7,455 nt of DNA from CAYRVX01 sp964642165 (GTDB lineage: Bacteria > Planctomycetota > Phycisphaerae > SM23-33), in the NCBI GenBank assembly GCA_964642165.1, contig CAZXOC010000332.1, forward strand, positions 1 to 7,455, written 5' to 3'. Shown in pieces: positions 1 to 6,024 of the stretch. The notes under the pieces were generated by a model. It did not search any database. It saw nothing but the letters and a program-made list of their open reading frames with translations, and was not told where the DNA came from. Position 1 is the first letter of the stretch; the number at the start of each line of letters is the position of its first letter. The translations under genes were made by a program, and so were the position numbers.

Positions 1-89
1 GCTTGCTGAAGACCGGCTCGAGGCAAAGCGCTTCCCGCCGGGGGGGCTGAAGACTCCCCGCCGCCCCGGCGCCCCGCCCTGGCGTTCCC

Positions 90-857
90 CTACAGCACCC
101 TCAGGTGGTAGCCCCCGTCGACGTTGATCACCTCGCCGGTGGAGAATCTCAGCTCGCCGTCGGCGCAGGCGCCGACGGCGGCGGCGACGTCGCTCGCCCG
201 GCCCCAGCGCCGAATGGGCGTGAGCCCCTCGCCGATGAGTTGGTCGTACTTGTCCTTCACCGGGGCGGTCATGTCCGTGGCGATGATGCCGGGACGCACC
301 TCGTAGACGCCGATGCCGTGCTCGGCCAGGCACGCCGCCCAGAGCTTCGTGGCCATGGACACGCCGGCCTTGGAGAGGCAGTACTCCCCCCGCGACGGGC
401 TGGCCGCATACGCGCTCACCGAGGAGATGTTCACGATGCACAGCCAGTCGTCGGGGCGCTCGGCGCGCTGGCGGATCATCCAGTTGGCGACGGCCTGGGT
501 GAGGAAGTAGGGGCCCTTCAGGTTGATGCCCATGACGCGGTCGTAGCTCTCCTCGGTCGCCTCGAAGATGCTGGCGCGGACCTTCGGCGCCACGCCGGCG
601 TTGTTGACCAGGACGTCGAGGCGGCCGAACGCCTCCTCGACGCGCGCCAACGCCGCGGCGCGGTCCTCGGCGCGGGTCACGTCGCCGACGATGGGCAGGG
701 CCCTCCGCCCGGCGGCCTCGACCTCCGCGGCGGTCTGCCGCGCCTCGATGACGTCGAGGATGGCGACGTTGCGGCCGCGGCGGGCCAACTCCGCGGCGAT
801 GCCCGCGCCGATGCCCCGGGCGGCTCCCGTGACCAACGCGACAGGGTCGCACTGCAT
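90..857 (-). CDS. FabG-like short-chain dehydrogenase/reductase
   Basis: A 255-residue classical SDR, the usual length for the family, and probably a cytosolic NAD(P)-dependent oxidoreductase acting on a carbonyl or alcohol. The cofactor motif TGAARGIG is at residues 10-17, D35 ends beta-2 (this favours NAD over NADP), NNAG is at 85-88, and the catalytic set is N112, S146, Y159 and K163. The C-terminus ends in the typical INVDGG strand. The stretch NNAGVAPKVR followed by RGEYCLSKAG and VYEVRPG resembles the subgroup often labelled 3-ketoacyl-ACP reductase, but true FabG function is not shown and a sugar or polyol substrate is equally possible. The start at 857 is chosen because CAGGAG lies 8 bases upstream and a promoter lies just beyond. 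The frame stays open for 146 more codons upstream, but these are basic, low-complexity and cross the promoter. It is divergent from the response regulator and has no operon partner in the window. Confidence 0.93.
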   Translation of the reverse strand: MQCDPVALVTGAARGIGAGIAAELARRGRNVAILDVIEARQTAAEVEAAGRRALPIVGDVTRAEDRAAALARVEEAFGRLDVLVNNAGVAPKVRASIFEATEESYDRVMGINLKGPYFLTQAVANWMIRQRAERPDDWLCIVNISSVSAYAASPSRGEYCLSKAGVSMATKLWAACLAEHGIGVYEVRPGIIATDMTAPVKDKYDQLIGEGLTPIRRWGRASDVAAAVGACADGELRFSTGEVINVDGGYHLRVL

Positions 858-865
858 AGAAACGG

Positions 866-871
866 CTCCTG
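866..871 (-). promoter_or_regulatory. Shine-Dalgarno site of the FabG-like SDR
   Basis: On the minus strand this reads CAGGAG, 8 bases before the ATG at 857. It decides the start codon against the longer upstream extension of the same frame. Confidence 0.8.
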
Positions 872-900
872 AATACTTGCTTTTCCGTGCGAGGCGTGCG

Positions 901-929
901 ATTATGTGGGTTACGGCCCAAGCTGTCAA
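901..929 (-). promoter_or_regulatory. Near-consensus sigma70 promoter of the SDR gene
   Basis: On the minus strand the -35 box TTGACA (924-929, a perfect match) is followed by a 17-base spacer and the -10 box CATAAT (901-906, five of six). The predicted transcription start near 894 gives a leader of about 37 bases with the Shine-Dalgarno at its end. The spacer contains a small inverted repeat, TGGG/CCCA (907-910 and 917-920), which could be an operator but is too short to argue for. This is the best promoter in the window. Confidence 0.8.
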
Positions 930-1089
930 ATGCGTTCGCCGCCGGGGCGATGCGGGCAGGGAGCGCCCGGCACGGCCGGAGGGCGGACGCGTAGGTTTCG
1001 ATGGCGGGGTGGGTCGTGTGCGCCGAACACGTCCGCTCAGCCGCAAGAGGCCCCCGAGAAGCCGGAAGTCCCCTCGGCGACGTGGAGCC

Positions 1090-1125
1090 GGCCTGCCCGG
1101 CGGCGGCCCACGGGTCCGGCGGGCC
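1090..1125 (+). terminator. GC-rich hairpin followed by a T-rich tract
   Basis: GGCCTGCC (1090-1097) pairs with GGCGGGCC (1118-1125), with one G-U wobble, and two further G-C pairs can form inside across a bulge. The T-rich stretch TCTTTCT follows at 1126-1132. This looks like an intrinsic terminator on the plus strand, but no plus-strand gene lies upstream, so it would end antisense or unannotated transcription, or fold in a long leader of the response regulator. Confidence 0.35.
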
Positions 1126-1225
1126 TCTTTCTGGCCATAAGTCGTTTTTGCAGGATTTGTAAGGCGGAAATCAGAACCGTGCCAATTGTCGGGAGTTTTG
1201 GGTCGTTTCGCTCTGCCGGGACCGG

Positions 1226-1231
1226 TATAGT
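1226..1231 (+). promoter_or_regulatory. Possible -10 box for the response regulator
   Basis: TATAGT in the context CCGGTATAGTAGAG, 57 bases before the ATG. No good -35 box lies 16-18 bases upstream (1203-1208 reads TCGTTT), so either the promoter relies on an activator or the call is wrong. A similar isolated -10 (GGATATACT) precedes the phosphodiesterase gene. Confidence 0.35.
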
Positions 1232-1240
1232 AGAGTGAGG

Positions 1241-1266
1241 CCTCGGTATGTTGCCGTAGGCCGAGG
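1241..1266 (+). other. Stem-loop in the response regulator leader
   Basis: CCTCGG (1241-1246) and CCGAGG (1261-1266) form a perfect 6-base-pair stem around a 14-base loop. It begins about ten bases after the possible -10 box and ends 22 bases before the start codon, so it would sit at the 5' end of the mRNA, where it could affect stability. Its function is unknown. Confidence 0.35.
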
Positions 1267-1288
1267 ACTTCGGAACGGAACAGACTGC

Positions 1289-1849
1289 ATGGCAAAAAAC
1301 CTGTCTACCTTCGCCATTGCCCAGATGCTGCACGTGGACCCCGGGTCGGTGGCGAACTGGATCGATCAGGGGCTCTTGAAGGCCCACAGGACGCCGGGAG
1401 GGCACCGCCGCGTGGCGACGGAGGACCTGATCGACTTCCTGCGCAAGCACAAGATGCCCATTCCGCCGGAGTTGGGCGCCGACCCGCCCCGGATCCTCAT
1501 CGTCGACGACGAGCCGGGCATCACCCAACTGATCGCCAAGGCCGTCAAGGCCGCCCTGCCGGAGTGCGAGGTCATCGAGGCCCATGACGGCTTCCGAGCC
1601 GGCACCATCATCGCCAGTCGCCGGCCCGACGTGGTCGTGCTCGACCTGAGAATGCCGGGCATGGACGGCTACGAGGTCTGCCGGCTGATCAAGTCCCAGC
1701 AGACGACCAAGCAGGCCGAAGTGCTGGCCATGACGGCATATCCCTCGCCCGAGAACGAACAGCGCATCCTGGAGTGCGGTGCCCGCGTCTGCCTGAGAAA
1801 GCCGCTGGACATGGAGGCCCTGCTCCAGGAGGTGAAGGCCTCGCTGTAG
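1289..1849 (+). CDS. Orphan response regulator, N-terminal BldC/MerR-type HTH plus receiver
   Basis: A 186-residue protein. Residues 4-52 form a MerR/excisionase-like winged helix with the typical WIDQGLLKAHRTPGGHRR core (24-41), predicted to bind DNA. Residues 67-186 form a complete CheY-like receiver: acidic pair D73/D74, phospho-acceptor D119 in DLRMPGMDG, T149 and K171. It is therefore likely phosphorylated by a histidine kinase to control transcription. The domain order is the reverse of the common OmpR/NarL layout, and no output domain follows the receiver. The ATG at 1289 starts directly before the HTH and has only a weak ribosome site (GGAA, 1277-1280). A GTG at 1235 in the same frame would add 18 residues without domain support. 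No kinase gene is in the window, so the partner is unknown. Its targets could include the divergent SDR gene, but nothing proves this. Confidence 0.9.
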   Translation: MAKNLSTFAIAQMLHVDPGSVANWIDQGLLKAHRTPGGHRRVATEDLIDFLRKHKMPIPPELGADPPRILIVDDEPGITQLIAKAVKAALPECEVIEAHDGFRAGTIIASRRPDVVVLDLRMPGMDGYEVCRLIKSQQTTKQAEVLAMTAYPSPENEQRILECGARVCLRKPLDMEALLQEVKASL

Positions 1850-1864
1850 CTGCCGGCGGCGGGC

Positions 1865-2860
1865 CTAGGAATGGGCCAGGCACCATTCCACGGCCCGACG
1901 GATCCCCTCCTCGTAGCCGACGCGCGGCTGCCAGTCCAGTTCCTCGCGGGCCTTGTCGCTGGAGAAGAAGCACCGCCGCCCCATCAGCCAGACCGAATAC
2001 CGTGTCACCAGAGGGGGCTTCTTCCGCCGGAGGGCGTGCCCGAACAGCTCCATCACGAACGCCGCCGAGTAGGCCACCTTGTACGGCACGCTCCGCGTCA
2101 CCGGCGGGCAGCCGAGGCACTCGGCGATCCTGTCGAAGTACTCCCTCTGCGTGATGGCGCCGTCGCAGGAGAGGTTGTAGGCCTGGCCGAGGGCCTTCTC
2201 GCTGGTGGCGGCGAGGATGCAGCCTTCGGCGACGTTGCCGGCGTGGGTGAGGTTCAGCCGGTTGCTGCCGTCGCCGATGAGCTTGGCCTTGCCGGCGCGG
2301 ACCGCGCGGACGAGGCGAGGCATCGACGCCCGGTCGCGAGGCCCGTAGAGCCAGCTCGGCTTGACGACGGTGACCGGCACGTCGCCGGCCTCGTGGGCGG
2401 CCCAGGCGAGTTGTTCGGCCTCGACCTTCGCCCGGCTGTAGTAGCTCCACTTGTGCAGGTCCACGCCCAGCGGGGCCGACTCGTCCAGCACCATCCCCTC
2501 GCCGTCCGGGTGCCCGTAGGCGGAGATGCTGCTGATGTGGAGGAAGCGCTCGACGCCCGCGTCCTTCGCCGCGGCGAGCATGTTCCGCGTGCCGTCGATC
2601 GTCACGGCGACGAACCGCCGCCAGGGCCCCCAATCCCCCACCTGGGCGGCCACGTGGTAAACCCGCTTCACGCCCCCCATCGCCTCCCCGAGGCTCCGCG
2701 GGTCGGTGATGTCCCCGACGGCCTGCTCGACGCCCCACTTGTCCAGAAGGCGTGTGTCGCTGGTCGGGCGGACCATCGCCCGCACGGGCTGCCCGGCCGC
2801 CGCAAGCTGCTCGACGACGTGACTGCCAAGCAGTCCGGTCGCGCCGGTCACGAGGTTCAT
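1865..2860 (-). CDS. NAD-dependent epimerase/dehydratase (extended SDR, 3beta-HSD-like)
   Basis: A 331-residue extended SDR of normal length. The N-terminal Rossmann motif is TGATGLLG (5-12), D50 sits in the GDITD adenine-binding strand, HVAAQ follows at 69-73, the serine strand HISSISAYG is at 108-116, and the catalytic pair is Y141 and K145 in YSRAK. The C-terminal half carries KPSWLYGPRD and ends with a W-Q-P...EGIRRAVEW segment, standard for the substrate domain. These features fit nucleotide-sugar epimerases or dehydratases and 3beta-hydroxysteroid dehydrogenase or HpnA-like relatives; the substrate cannot be told from sequence. The start at 2860 is chosen over an in-frame ATG 12 codons upstream because AGAGGAA lies 7 bases before it and the fold begins at once. 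It is convergent with the response regulator, with 15 bases between stops, and divergent from the DUF1571 gene. It appears to be transcribed alone. Confidence 0.92.
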   Translation of the reverse strand: MNLVTGATGLLGSHVVEQLAAAGQPVRAMVRPTSDTRLLDKWGVEQAVGDITDPRSLGEAMGGVKRVYHVAAQVGDWGPWRRFVAVTIDGTRNMLAAAKDAGVERFLHISSISAYGHPDGEGMVLDESAPLGVDLHKWSYYSRAKVEAEQLAWAAHEAGDVPVTVVKPSWLYGPRDRASMPRLVRAVRAGKAKLIGDGSNRLNLTHAGNVAEGCILAATSEKALGQAYNLSCDGAITQREYFDRIAECLGCPPVTRSVPYKVAYSAAFVMELFGHALRRKKPPLVTRYSVWLMGRRCFFSSDKAREELDWQPRVGYEEGIRRAVEWCLAHS

Positions 2861-2867
2861 GTGCCGA

Positions 2868-2874
2868 TTCCTCT
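2868..2874 (-). promoter_or_regulatory. Shine-Dalgarno site of the epimerase gene
   Basis: On the minus strand this reads AGAGGAA, 7 bases before the ATG at 2860. It supports that start rather than the ATG at 2896. Confidence 0.75.
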
Positions 2875-2922
2875 GTTCGCGCCCGTGCGGCCGCACCTGG
2901 GCTGCCCGATCGCGCGCCAGAG

Positions 2923-2952
2923 ACCCTAGCCGCCGCGCCCGTCCCGCGTCAA
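2923..2952 (-). promoter_or_regulatory. Probable promoter of the epimerase gene
   Basis: On the minus strand a -35 box TTGACG (2947-2952, five of six) is separated by 18 bases from TAGGGT (2923-2928), which keeps the three most important -10 positions (T, A and the last T). The transcript would start near 2916 and have a leader of about 55 bases. The -35 is convincing and the -10 is weak. Confidence 0.5.
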
Positions 2953-2958
2953 GCGCGG
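2944..2958. promoter_or_regulatory. Inverted repeat over the -35 box (possible operator)
   Basis: CCGCG (2944-2948) and CGCGG (2954-2958) are perfect inverted arms around TCAAG, and together they cover the epimerase -35 box. A dimeric regulator bound here would block the promoter. GC-rich DNA makes short inverted arms common by chance, so this is tentative. Confidence 0.3.
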
Positions 2959-2987
2959 ATCAACCTTGCCGCCGCGGGACGACCCCG

Positions 2988-3209
2988 CCGGCCGCCCGCC
3001 GGGCCATGGACGCCCCCCCCGTCCGGGGCCGTCGGGGCCTCGGCAGAAAGGCGAAAAAGCCTTGATTTGCCCCGCCCGGTTTCTGTAGCCTTCGGAAGCT
3101 CTGGCGCCCTCCGGCCGCGAAGCGGGGCTCTCCGAGCCGCTGCCTGCCGGCCGGGGACGCCAAAAGGTGCGAAGGACGGAACGGATTCCTGCCGATGAAC
3201 GAGTAGTGA
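2988..3209. other. Middle of the divergent gap before the DUF1571 gene
   Basis: No gene is visible. It holds small perfect hairpins, CCGGC/GCCGG (2988-2992 and 2998-3002) and GGCTC/GAGCC with a 3-base loop (3126-3130 and 3134-3138). It also has an 8-base C run at 3013-3020 and a weak plus-strand promoter candidate at 3062-3089. A three-codon ATG frame at 3195 ends at once in TAG and is not a plausible peptide gene. Confidence 0.5.
3062..3089 (+). promoter_or_regulatory. Weak promoter candidate for the DUF1571 gene
   Basis: TTGATT (3062-3067, a four-of-six -35) and TGTAGC (3084-3089, a three-of-six -10) are 16 bases apart. If real, the leader would be about 180 bases long and would include the hairpins at 3126-3138 and 3210-3234. 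Confidence 0.25.
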
Positions 3210-3234
3210 GCTGCCGCACGCAGCAAGGTTGCTG
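3210..3234 (+). other. Two mutually exclusive hairpins in the DUF1571 leader
   Basis: GCTGC (3210-3214) can pair with GCAGC (3220-3224) around a 5-base loop. Alternatively CAGCAA (3221-3226) can pair with TTGCTG (3229-3234). Both use the same CAGC segment, so only one can form at a time. It lies 43 bases before the start codon. Confidence 0.35.
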
Positions 3235-3276
3235 GTCCGCCGCCGCTCCAGTGCGCGCAACGGCCGAGGAACGTAC

Positions 3277-4140
3277 ATGGCATTGAAGCGACTGCTTCGC
3301 CCGACGAACCGCAGGGTCCGCTATCTCGTGGGCTTTCTGCTCGTCGGCCTGTTCTGCATCCAGTGCATCCCCACCCGGCAGGGCGAGAAATGCGACATCG
3401 TGATTGCCCAGCAGGCGGCCCCGAACCCCGTCGACGAGGGGCAGCAGCTGCTCCAGTGGGCCAAGAGCGATCACGTCGCCCTCCTGACCCACTGCCTCGA
3501 GAACTACGCCAGGTCCTACCGCGACTACACCTGCAAGCTGACCAAGCACGAGCGGATTCGCGGCAGCCTGCCCAGGCAGCCCCAGGAGATCGCCGTCAAG
3601 TTCCGGCAGGAGCCCTTCAGCGTGGCCATGAAATGGCTCCGCAACGCCCCCATCGGCGACCGCGTGCTCTACGTCGAGGGCAAGCACAACAACAGGATGC
3701 TCGTCCGCCCCAAGGGGCTGCTCGTCCTGCTGACGGGCGGGCCGGTCTGGCGCAAGCCCGACGGGCCCGACGCCATGAAGAACACCCTTCGCCCCGTGAC
3801 GCTGTTCGGCTTCCAGCGCGGCATGAGGGAGCTCGTCAAGGTCTACCGCCAGGCGCGAGAGGCCGGCGACTGCAAGGAAGCCTTCGCCGGCTACGCCGAG
3901 GTCGCCGGGCGCAACGCCCTCGTGCTCGAACGGTACCTGCCCGCCAAGGGCGACTACCCGGCCTGGAAGACGGTCGTCTACGTCGACCCGGAGTACCTCG
4001 TGCCGATCTGCATCGAGGGCTTCGACTGGGACAACAAGCTCTCCAGCCGCTACGTCTACAGCGATCTCCGCTTCAACGTGGGCCTGACGGACGATGACTT
4101 CCTGCCCGAGGCCAACGACATGAAGCTGCCGAGGAAGTAG
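3277..4140 (+). CDS. DUF1571 domain protein, exported or membrane-anchored
   Basis: A 287-residue protein of unknown function. The N-terminus is basic (KR at 4-5, RR at 12-13), followed by one hydrophobic segment at about 16-31. No good lipobox precedes C27 or C30, so it is either an uncleaved anchor or a signal peptide with an unclear cleavage site; the rest should face the periplasm. From about residue 65 to the end it matches my recollection of DUF1571, a family seen mainly in planctomycetes: the helix NYARSYRDY leads to YTCKLTKHERIRG (84-96), then alternating strands, an R-Y-V-Y-S-D-L strand and DFLPEAND near the end. The strand-rich body recalls LolA-like lipid-binding folds, but that is a guess. 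The start is set by GAGGA at 3266-3270, 6 bases before the ATG. It appears to be a single-gene unit, since a strong hairpin follows its stop. No catalytic residues can be assigned. Confidence 0.88.
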   Translation: MALKRLLRPTNRRVRYLVGFLLVGLFCIQCIPTRQGEKCDIVIAQQAAPNPVDEGQQLLQWAKSDHVALLTHCLENYARSYRDYTCKLTKHERIRGSLPRQPQEIAVKFRQEPFSVAMKWLRNAPIGDRVLYVEGKHNNRMLVRPKGLLVLLTGGPVWRKPDGPDAMKNTLRPVTLFGFQRGMRELVKVYRQAREAGDCKEAFAGYAEVAGRNALVLERYLPAKGDYPAWKTVVYVDPEYLVPICIEGFDWDNKLSSRYVYSDLRFNVGLTDDDFLPEANDMKLPRK

Positions 4141-4164
4141 GCCCGCCGCCACCCGCGAACCCCC

Positions 4165-4190
4165 ACGCCCCCGCTCTCGCGCGGGGGCGT
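4165..4190 (+). terminator. GC hairpin after the DUF1571 gene
   Basis: ACGCCCCCGC (4165-4174) and GCGGGGGCGT (4181-4190) form a perfect 10-base-pair stem with a 6-base loop, starting 24 bases after the stop. The following bases (TCTCGTG) are not a real U tract, so it may end transcription only partly, or act as a 3'-end stabiliser. Confidence 0.6.
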
Positions 4191-4253
4191 TCTCGTGCGC
4201 CCGGGACGACTCCGCGTGACACGTCCGGCATGGGCGCGAGGCGCCGGAGCGGA

Positions 4254-4259
4254 TATACT
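4254..4259 (+). promoter_or_regulatory. Possible -10 box of the phosphodiesterase-isomerase operon
   Basis: TATACT (five of six) in the context CGGATATACTCC, 70 bases before the GTG start. No -35 element is visible 16-18 bases upstream (4231-4236 is TGGGCG). It lies after the DUF1571 terminator hairpin, where a promoter for the operon is expected. Confidence 0.4.
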
Positions 4260-4312
4260 CCCGGCCTGCCGCCCCGGATGCCCCCCCCCGGCCGCGTAGA
4301 ATGCAGCGAGTC

Positions 4313-4318
4313 AAGGAG
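4313..4318 (+). promoter_or_regulatory. Shine-Dalgarno site fixing the GTG start at 4330
   Basis: AAGGAG lies 11 bases before GTG at 4330 but 23 bases before the first in-frame ATG (4342). The distance favours the GTG start despite its lower frequency. Confidence 0.6.
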
Positions 4319-4329
4319 TTCGCCGTACC

Positions 4330-6024
4330 GTGACCCCGACGATGCAGTCCGTTCCCGCCGCCCGGCGCCGCGCTTCGGTGCTGCCGGGCCTGCTGGCCGT
4401 GCTGGTGTGTCTCGCCGGCTGCGACGCCGTTCCCTCGGCCGACGGTCCGGCCGACACGTTCGGCATCGACTTCATGGGCTCCAACCCGCACCGCGCGCGC
4501 GGCGCCGTCGTGTTCTTCGTCGACGGCCTCAACGCCGGCGTCTTCCGCGAGATGCTCGAAGCCGGCGAGCTGCCCGCCGTCCGGAAGTACTTCGTCGACC
4601 GCGGGCTCTACGCGCCTCGGGCCGTGGCGAACACGCCGTCCGTGACGCTCGCCAACGAGACCAGCTTCGTCACCGGCCTGTTCCCCGGCCACCACGGCAT
4701 CACCGGCATCAACTGGTTCGACCGGAACCGCCTCATCTGGCGAAACTACGAGACCATCGCCCAGAAGAACACCCTCCCCGGGGACTATACCGCCCGCACC
4801 GTCTACGAGCACTTCCCCGGGCGATCCACCTTCTCCCTGTTCTTCCAGGCCCACCGCGGGGCGACCAAGTTCGTCGAGAACTGGACCTCCGCCGGGCCGC
4901 CGTTCTTCTTCGGTGCCTACGAGTACGTCGACCGCCTCGCCCTGTACCGCTTCCACATCGTCGCGGACGTCGCACGTAAGCGCCGCGAGTTCCCCGCCGT
5001 CACCGTCGTCTACAACCTCGCGCCCGACTTCCGCGCCTACCAGCGCGGCGTCCAGAGCGAGCCGTACCGCGACGCCATCCGCCACACCGACCGCCAGATC
5101 GGCCGCGTCCTCGCCGACATGGACCGCGCCGGCCTCCTGGAAGACCTCTACGTCGTCCTCGTCAGCGACCACAGCCTCATGCAGATCGACAACCACTTCG
5201 CGCTGGACGAATACCTCCGCGAGAAGCTCTGCCTCGACGTGGCCCCCGGGCGGCTGTGGGAACAGGCGCGCTTCGAGGACCGCCTCGCCCACTACCGCAA
5301 GCACTCCGTGGTCACCTACGGCAGCGGCGACCGGTACTGGGCGATCTGCCTGCGGCGCCCCATCCGCGTCGAAGGCGGCGTGATCGACTTCGAGGGCTGG
5401 CCCGTGCGCCCCGCCCCGAGCGACCTGGCGGACTACCCCGGCCGCTACGGCGGCGTCGACCTGCTCGCCAAGCTCGTCGCCCAGGAAGCGGTGGACGCCG
5501 TCGCGTACCGCGTCGAGCCCGACCGCGTCCGCGTCCGCCGCCAGGGCGGCGAGGTCGAGTTCCACCAGCCCGACGGGCCCGGCGGGGGCATCTCCTGCCG
5601 CCTCGTCGCCGGCGACGACCCGCTCGGCTGGAAGGGCAAGGTGCCCGCCGAGGCCCTCGCCGGCAAGCCCATGGCCCCCCGCCAGTGGCTCGCCGCCACG
5701 ATCGAAACCGACTACCCCGACCTGCCCGCCCAGATCGTCGCCTACTTCCGCAGCCGCCTCGCCGGGGACGTCGCCGTCTTCGCCGCGCCGGGGTGGGACT
5801 TCCGCACAACCAACCGCGCGGGACACGGCGGTTTGCGGCCGGGCGACCTGTTCGTGCCGCTGCTGATCGCCGGGCCGGGCATCGCCCCCGGCCGCCTCGA
5901 GCTGGCCCGGACCGCCGACGTCATGCCGACCATCCTCGCCCTGCTCGGTCGCCCCGTCCCGCCGGGCCTCGACGGCCGACCCCTCGTGCCGGTCCCGAGC
6001 CCGCACCGAAGGAGAGACCGATGA
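4330..6024 (+). CDS. Lipoprotein, type I phosphodiesterase / alkaline phosphatase superfamily
   Basis: A 564-residue predicted hydrolase of phosphate (or sulfate) esters. It has a lipoprotein signal: RRR at 12-14, a hydrophobic core at 17-29, and lipobox LAGC with C31 as the lipidated residue. D32 at +2 would, by the E. coli rule, keep it in the inner membrane. The fold is read from D65 (FFVDG), nucleophile T106 in TPSVTLANETSFVTG (102-116), HHGITG (121-126), D233, D280-H281 (SDH) and H499 in AGHGG. The spacings D233 to D280 (47) and T106 to T115 (9) equal those I recall for Xanthomonas NPP. The zinc-ligand histidine expected four residues after D233 is Y237 (codon TAC at 5038). A segment of over 200 residues between H281 and H499 forms a large insert. 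The stop overlaps the next ATG, so both genes share a transcript. The substrate is unknown. Confidence 0.88.
   Translation: MTPTMQSVPAARRRASVLPGLLAVLVCLAGCDAVPSADGPADTFGIDFMGSNPHRARGAVVFFVDGLNAGVFREMLEAGELPAVRKYFVDRGLYAPRAVANTPSVTLANETSFVTGLFPGHHGITGINWFDRNRLIWRNYETIAQKNTLPGDYTARTVYEHFPGRSTFSLFFQAHRGATKFVENWTSAGPPFFFGAYEYVDRLALYRFHIVADVARKRREFPAVTVVYNLAPDFRAYQRGVQSEPYRDAIRHTDRQIGRVLADMDRAGLLEDLYVVLVSDHSLMQIDNHFALDEYLREKLCLDVAPGRLWEQARFEDRLAHYRKHSVVTYGSGDRYWAICLRRPIRVEGGVIDFEGWPVRPAPSDLADYPGRYGGVDLLAKLVAQEAVDAVAYRVEPDRVRVRRQGGEVEFHQPDGPGGGISCRLVAGDDPLGWKGKVPAEALAGKPMAPRQWLAATIETDYPDLPAQIVAYFRSRLAGDVAVFAAPGWDFRTTNRAGHGGLRPGDLFVPLLIAGPGIAPGRLELARTADVMPTILALLGRPVPPGLDGRPLVPVPSPHRRRDR
6009..6014 (+). 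promoter_or_regulatory. Shine-Dalgarno site of the uronate isomerase gene
   Basis: AAGGAG, 6 bases before the ATG at 6021, lying inside the last codons of the upstream gene. Together with the ATGA overlap it indicates efficient coupled reinitiation. Confidence 0.75.

Larger units (their letters stand above)
930..1288. other. Divergent intergenic region upstream of the response regulator
   Basis: About 360 bases without a convincing gene. The left part (930-1125) is very GC-rich and full of short inverted repeats, such as CGCCC at 964-968 with GGGCG at 981-985. The part from about 1135 to 1210 is clearly richer in A+T than the rest of the window, as expected for a promoter or binding region. 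Open frames run through it on both strands, but their products are arginine- and proline-rich low-complexity peptides with no recognisable domain, so I do not call them genes. Confidence 0.6.

Noticed and set aside
5..54. Direct repeat GCTGAAGAC at 5-13 and 46-54
   Set aside because: Only nine bases, two copies, no third unit or flanking structure; may be chance. The rest of 1-89, downstream of the SDR stop, shows only GC-rich short pairings and no clear terminator or gene.
858..1295. N-terminal extension of the SDR by 146 codons
   Set aside because: It passes through a near-consensus promoter and ribosome site and has no similarity to SDR domains. The family length is satisfied by the start at 857.
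1850..1880. GGCC...GGCC pairing between the convergent genes as a bidirectional terminator
   Set aside because: Only four base pairs with an 8-base loop and no T tract on either side.
3195..3206. Short upstream peptide frame before the DUF1571 gene
   Set aside because: Three codons (M-N-E) followed by a stop, with no ribosome site; too short to support.
2926..6006. A 1,026-codon open frame on the minus strand opposite the DUF1571 and phosphodiesterase genes
   Set aside because: Its codons are exact reverse complements of the sense codons, so it stays open only because TTA, CTA and TCA are avoided in this GC-rich genome. The product is a low-complexity G, V, A, E and D mixture without a domain, and it crosses promoters and the terminator hairpin.
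5256..6020. N-terminal extension of the uronate isomerase by 255 codons
   Set aside because: The extension lies in another frame of the phosphodiesterase gene and is arginine- and proline-rich. The ATG at 6021 has an ideal ribosome site and begins the known fold.
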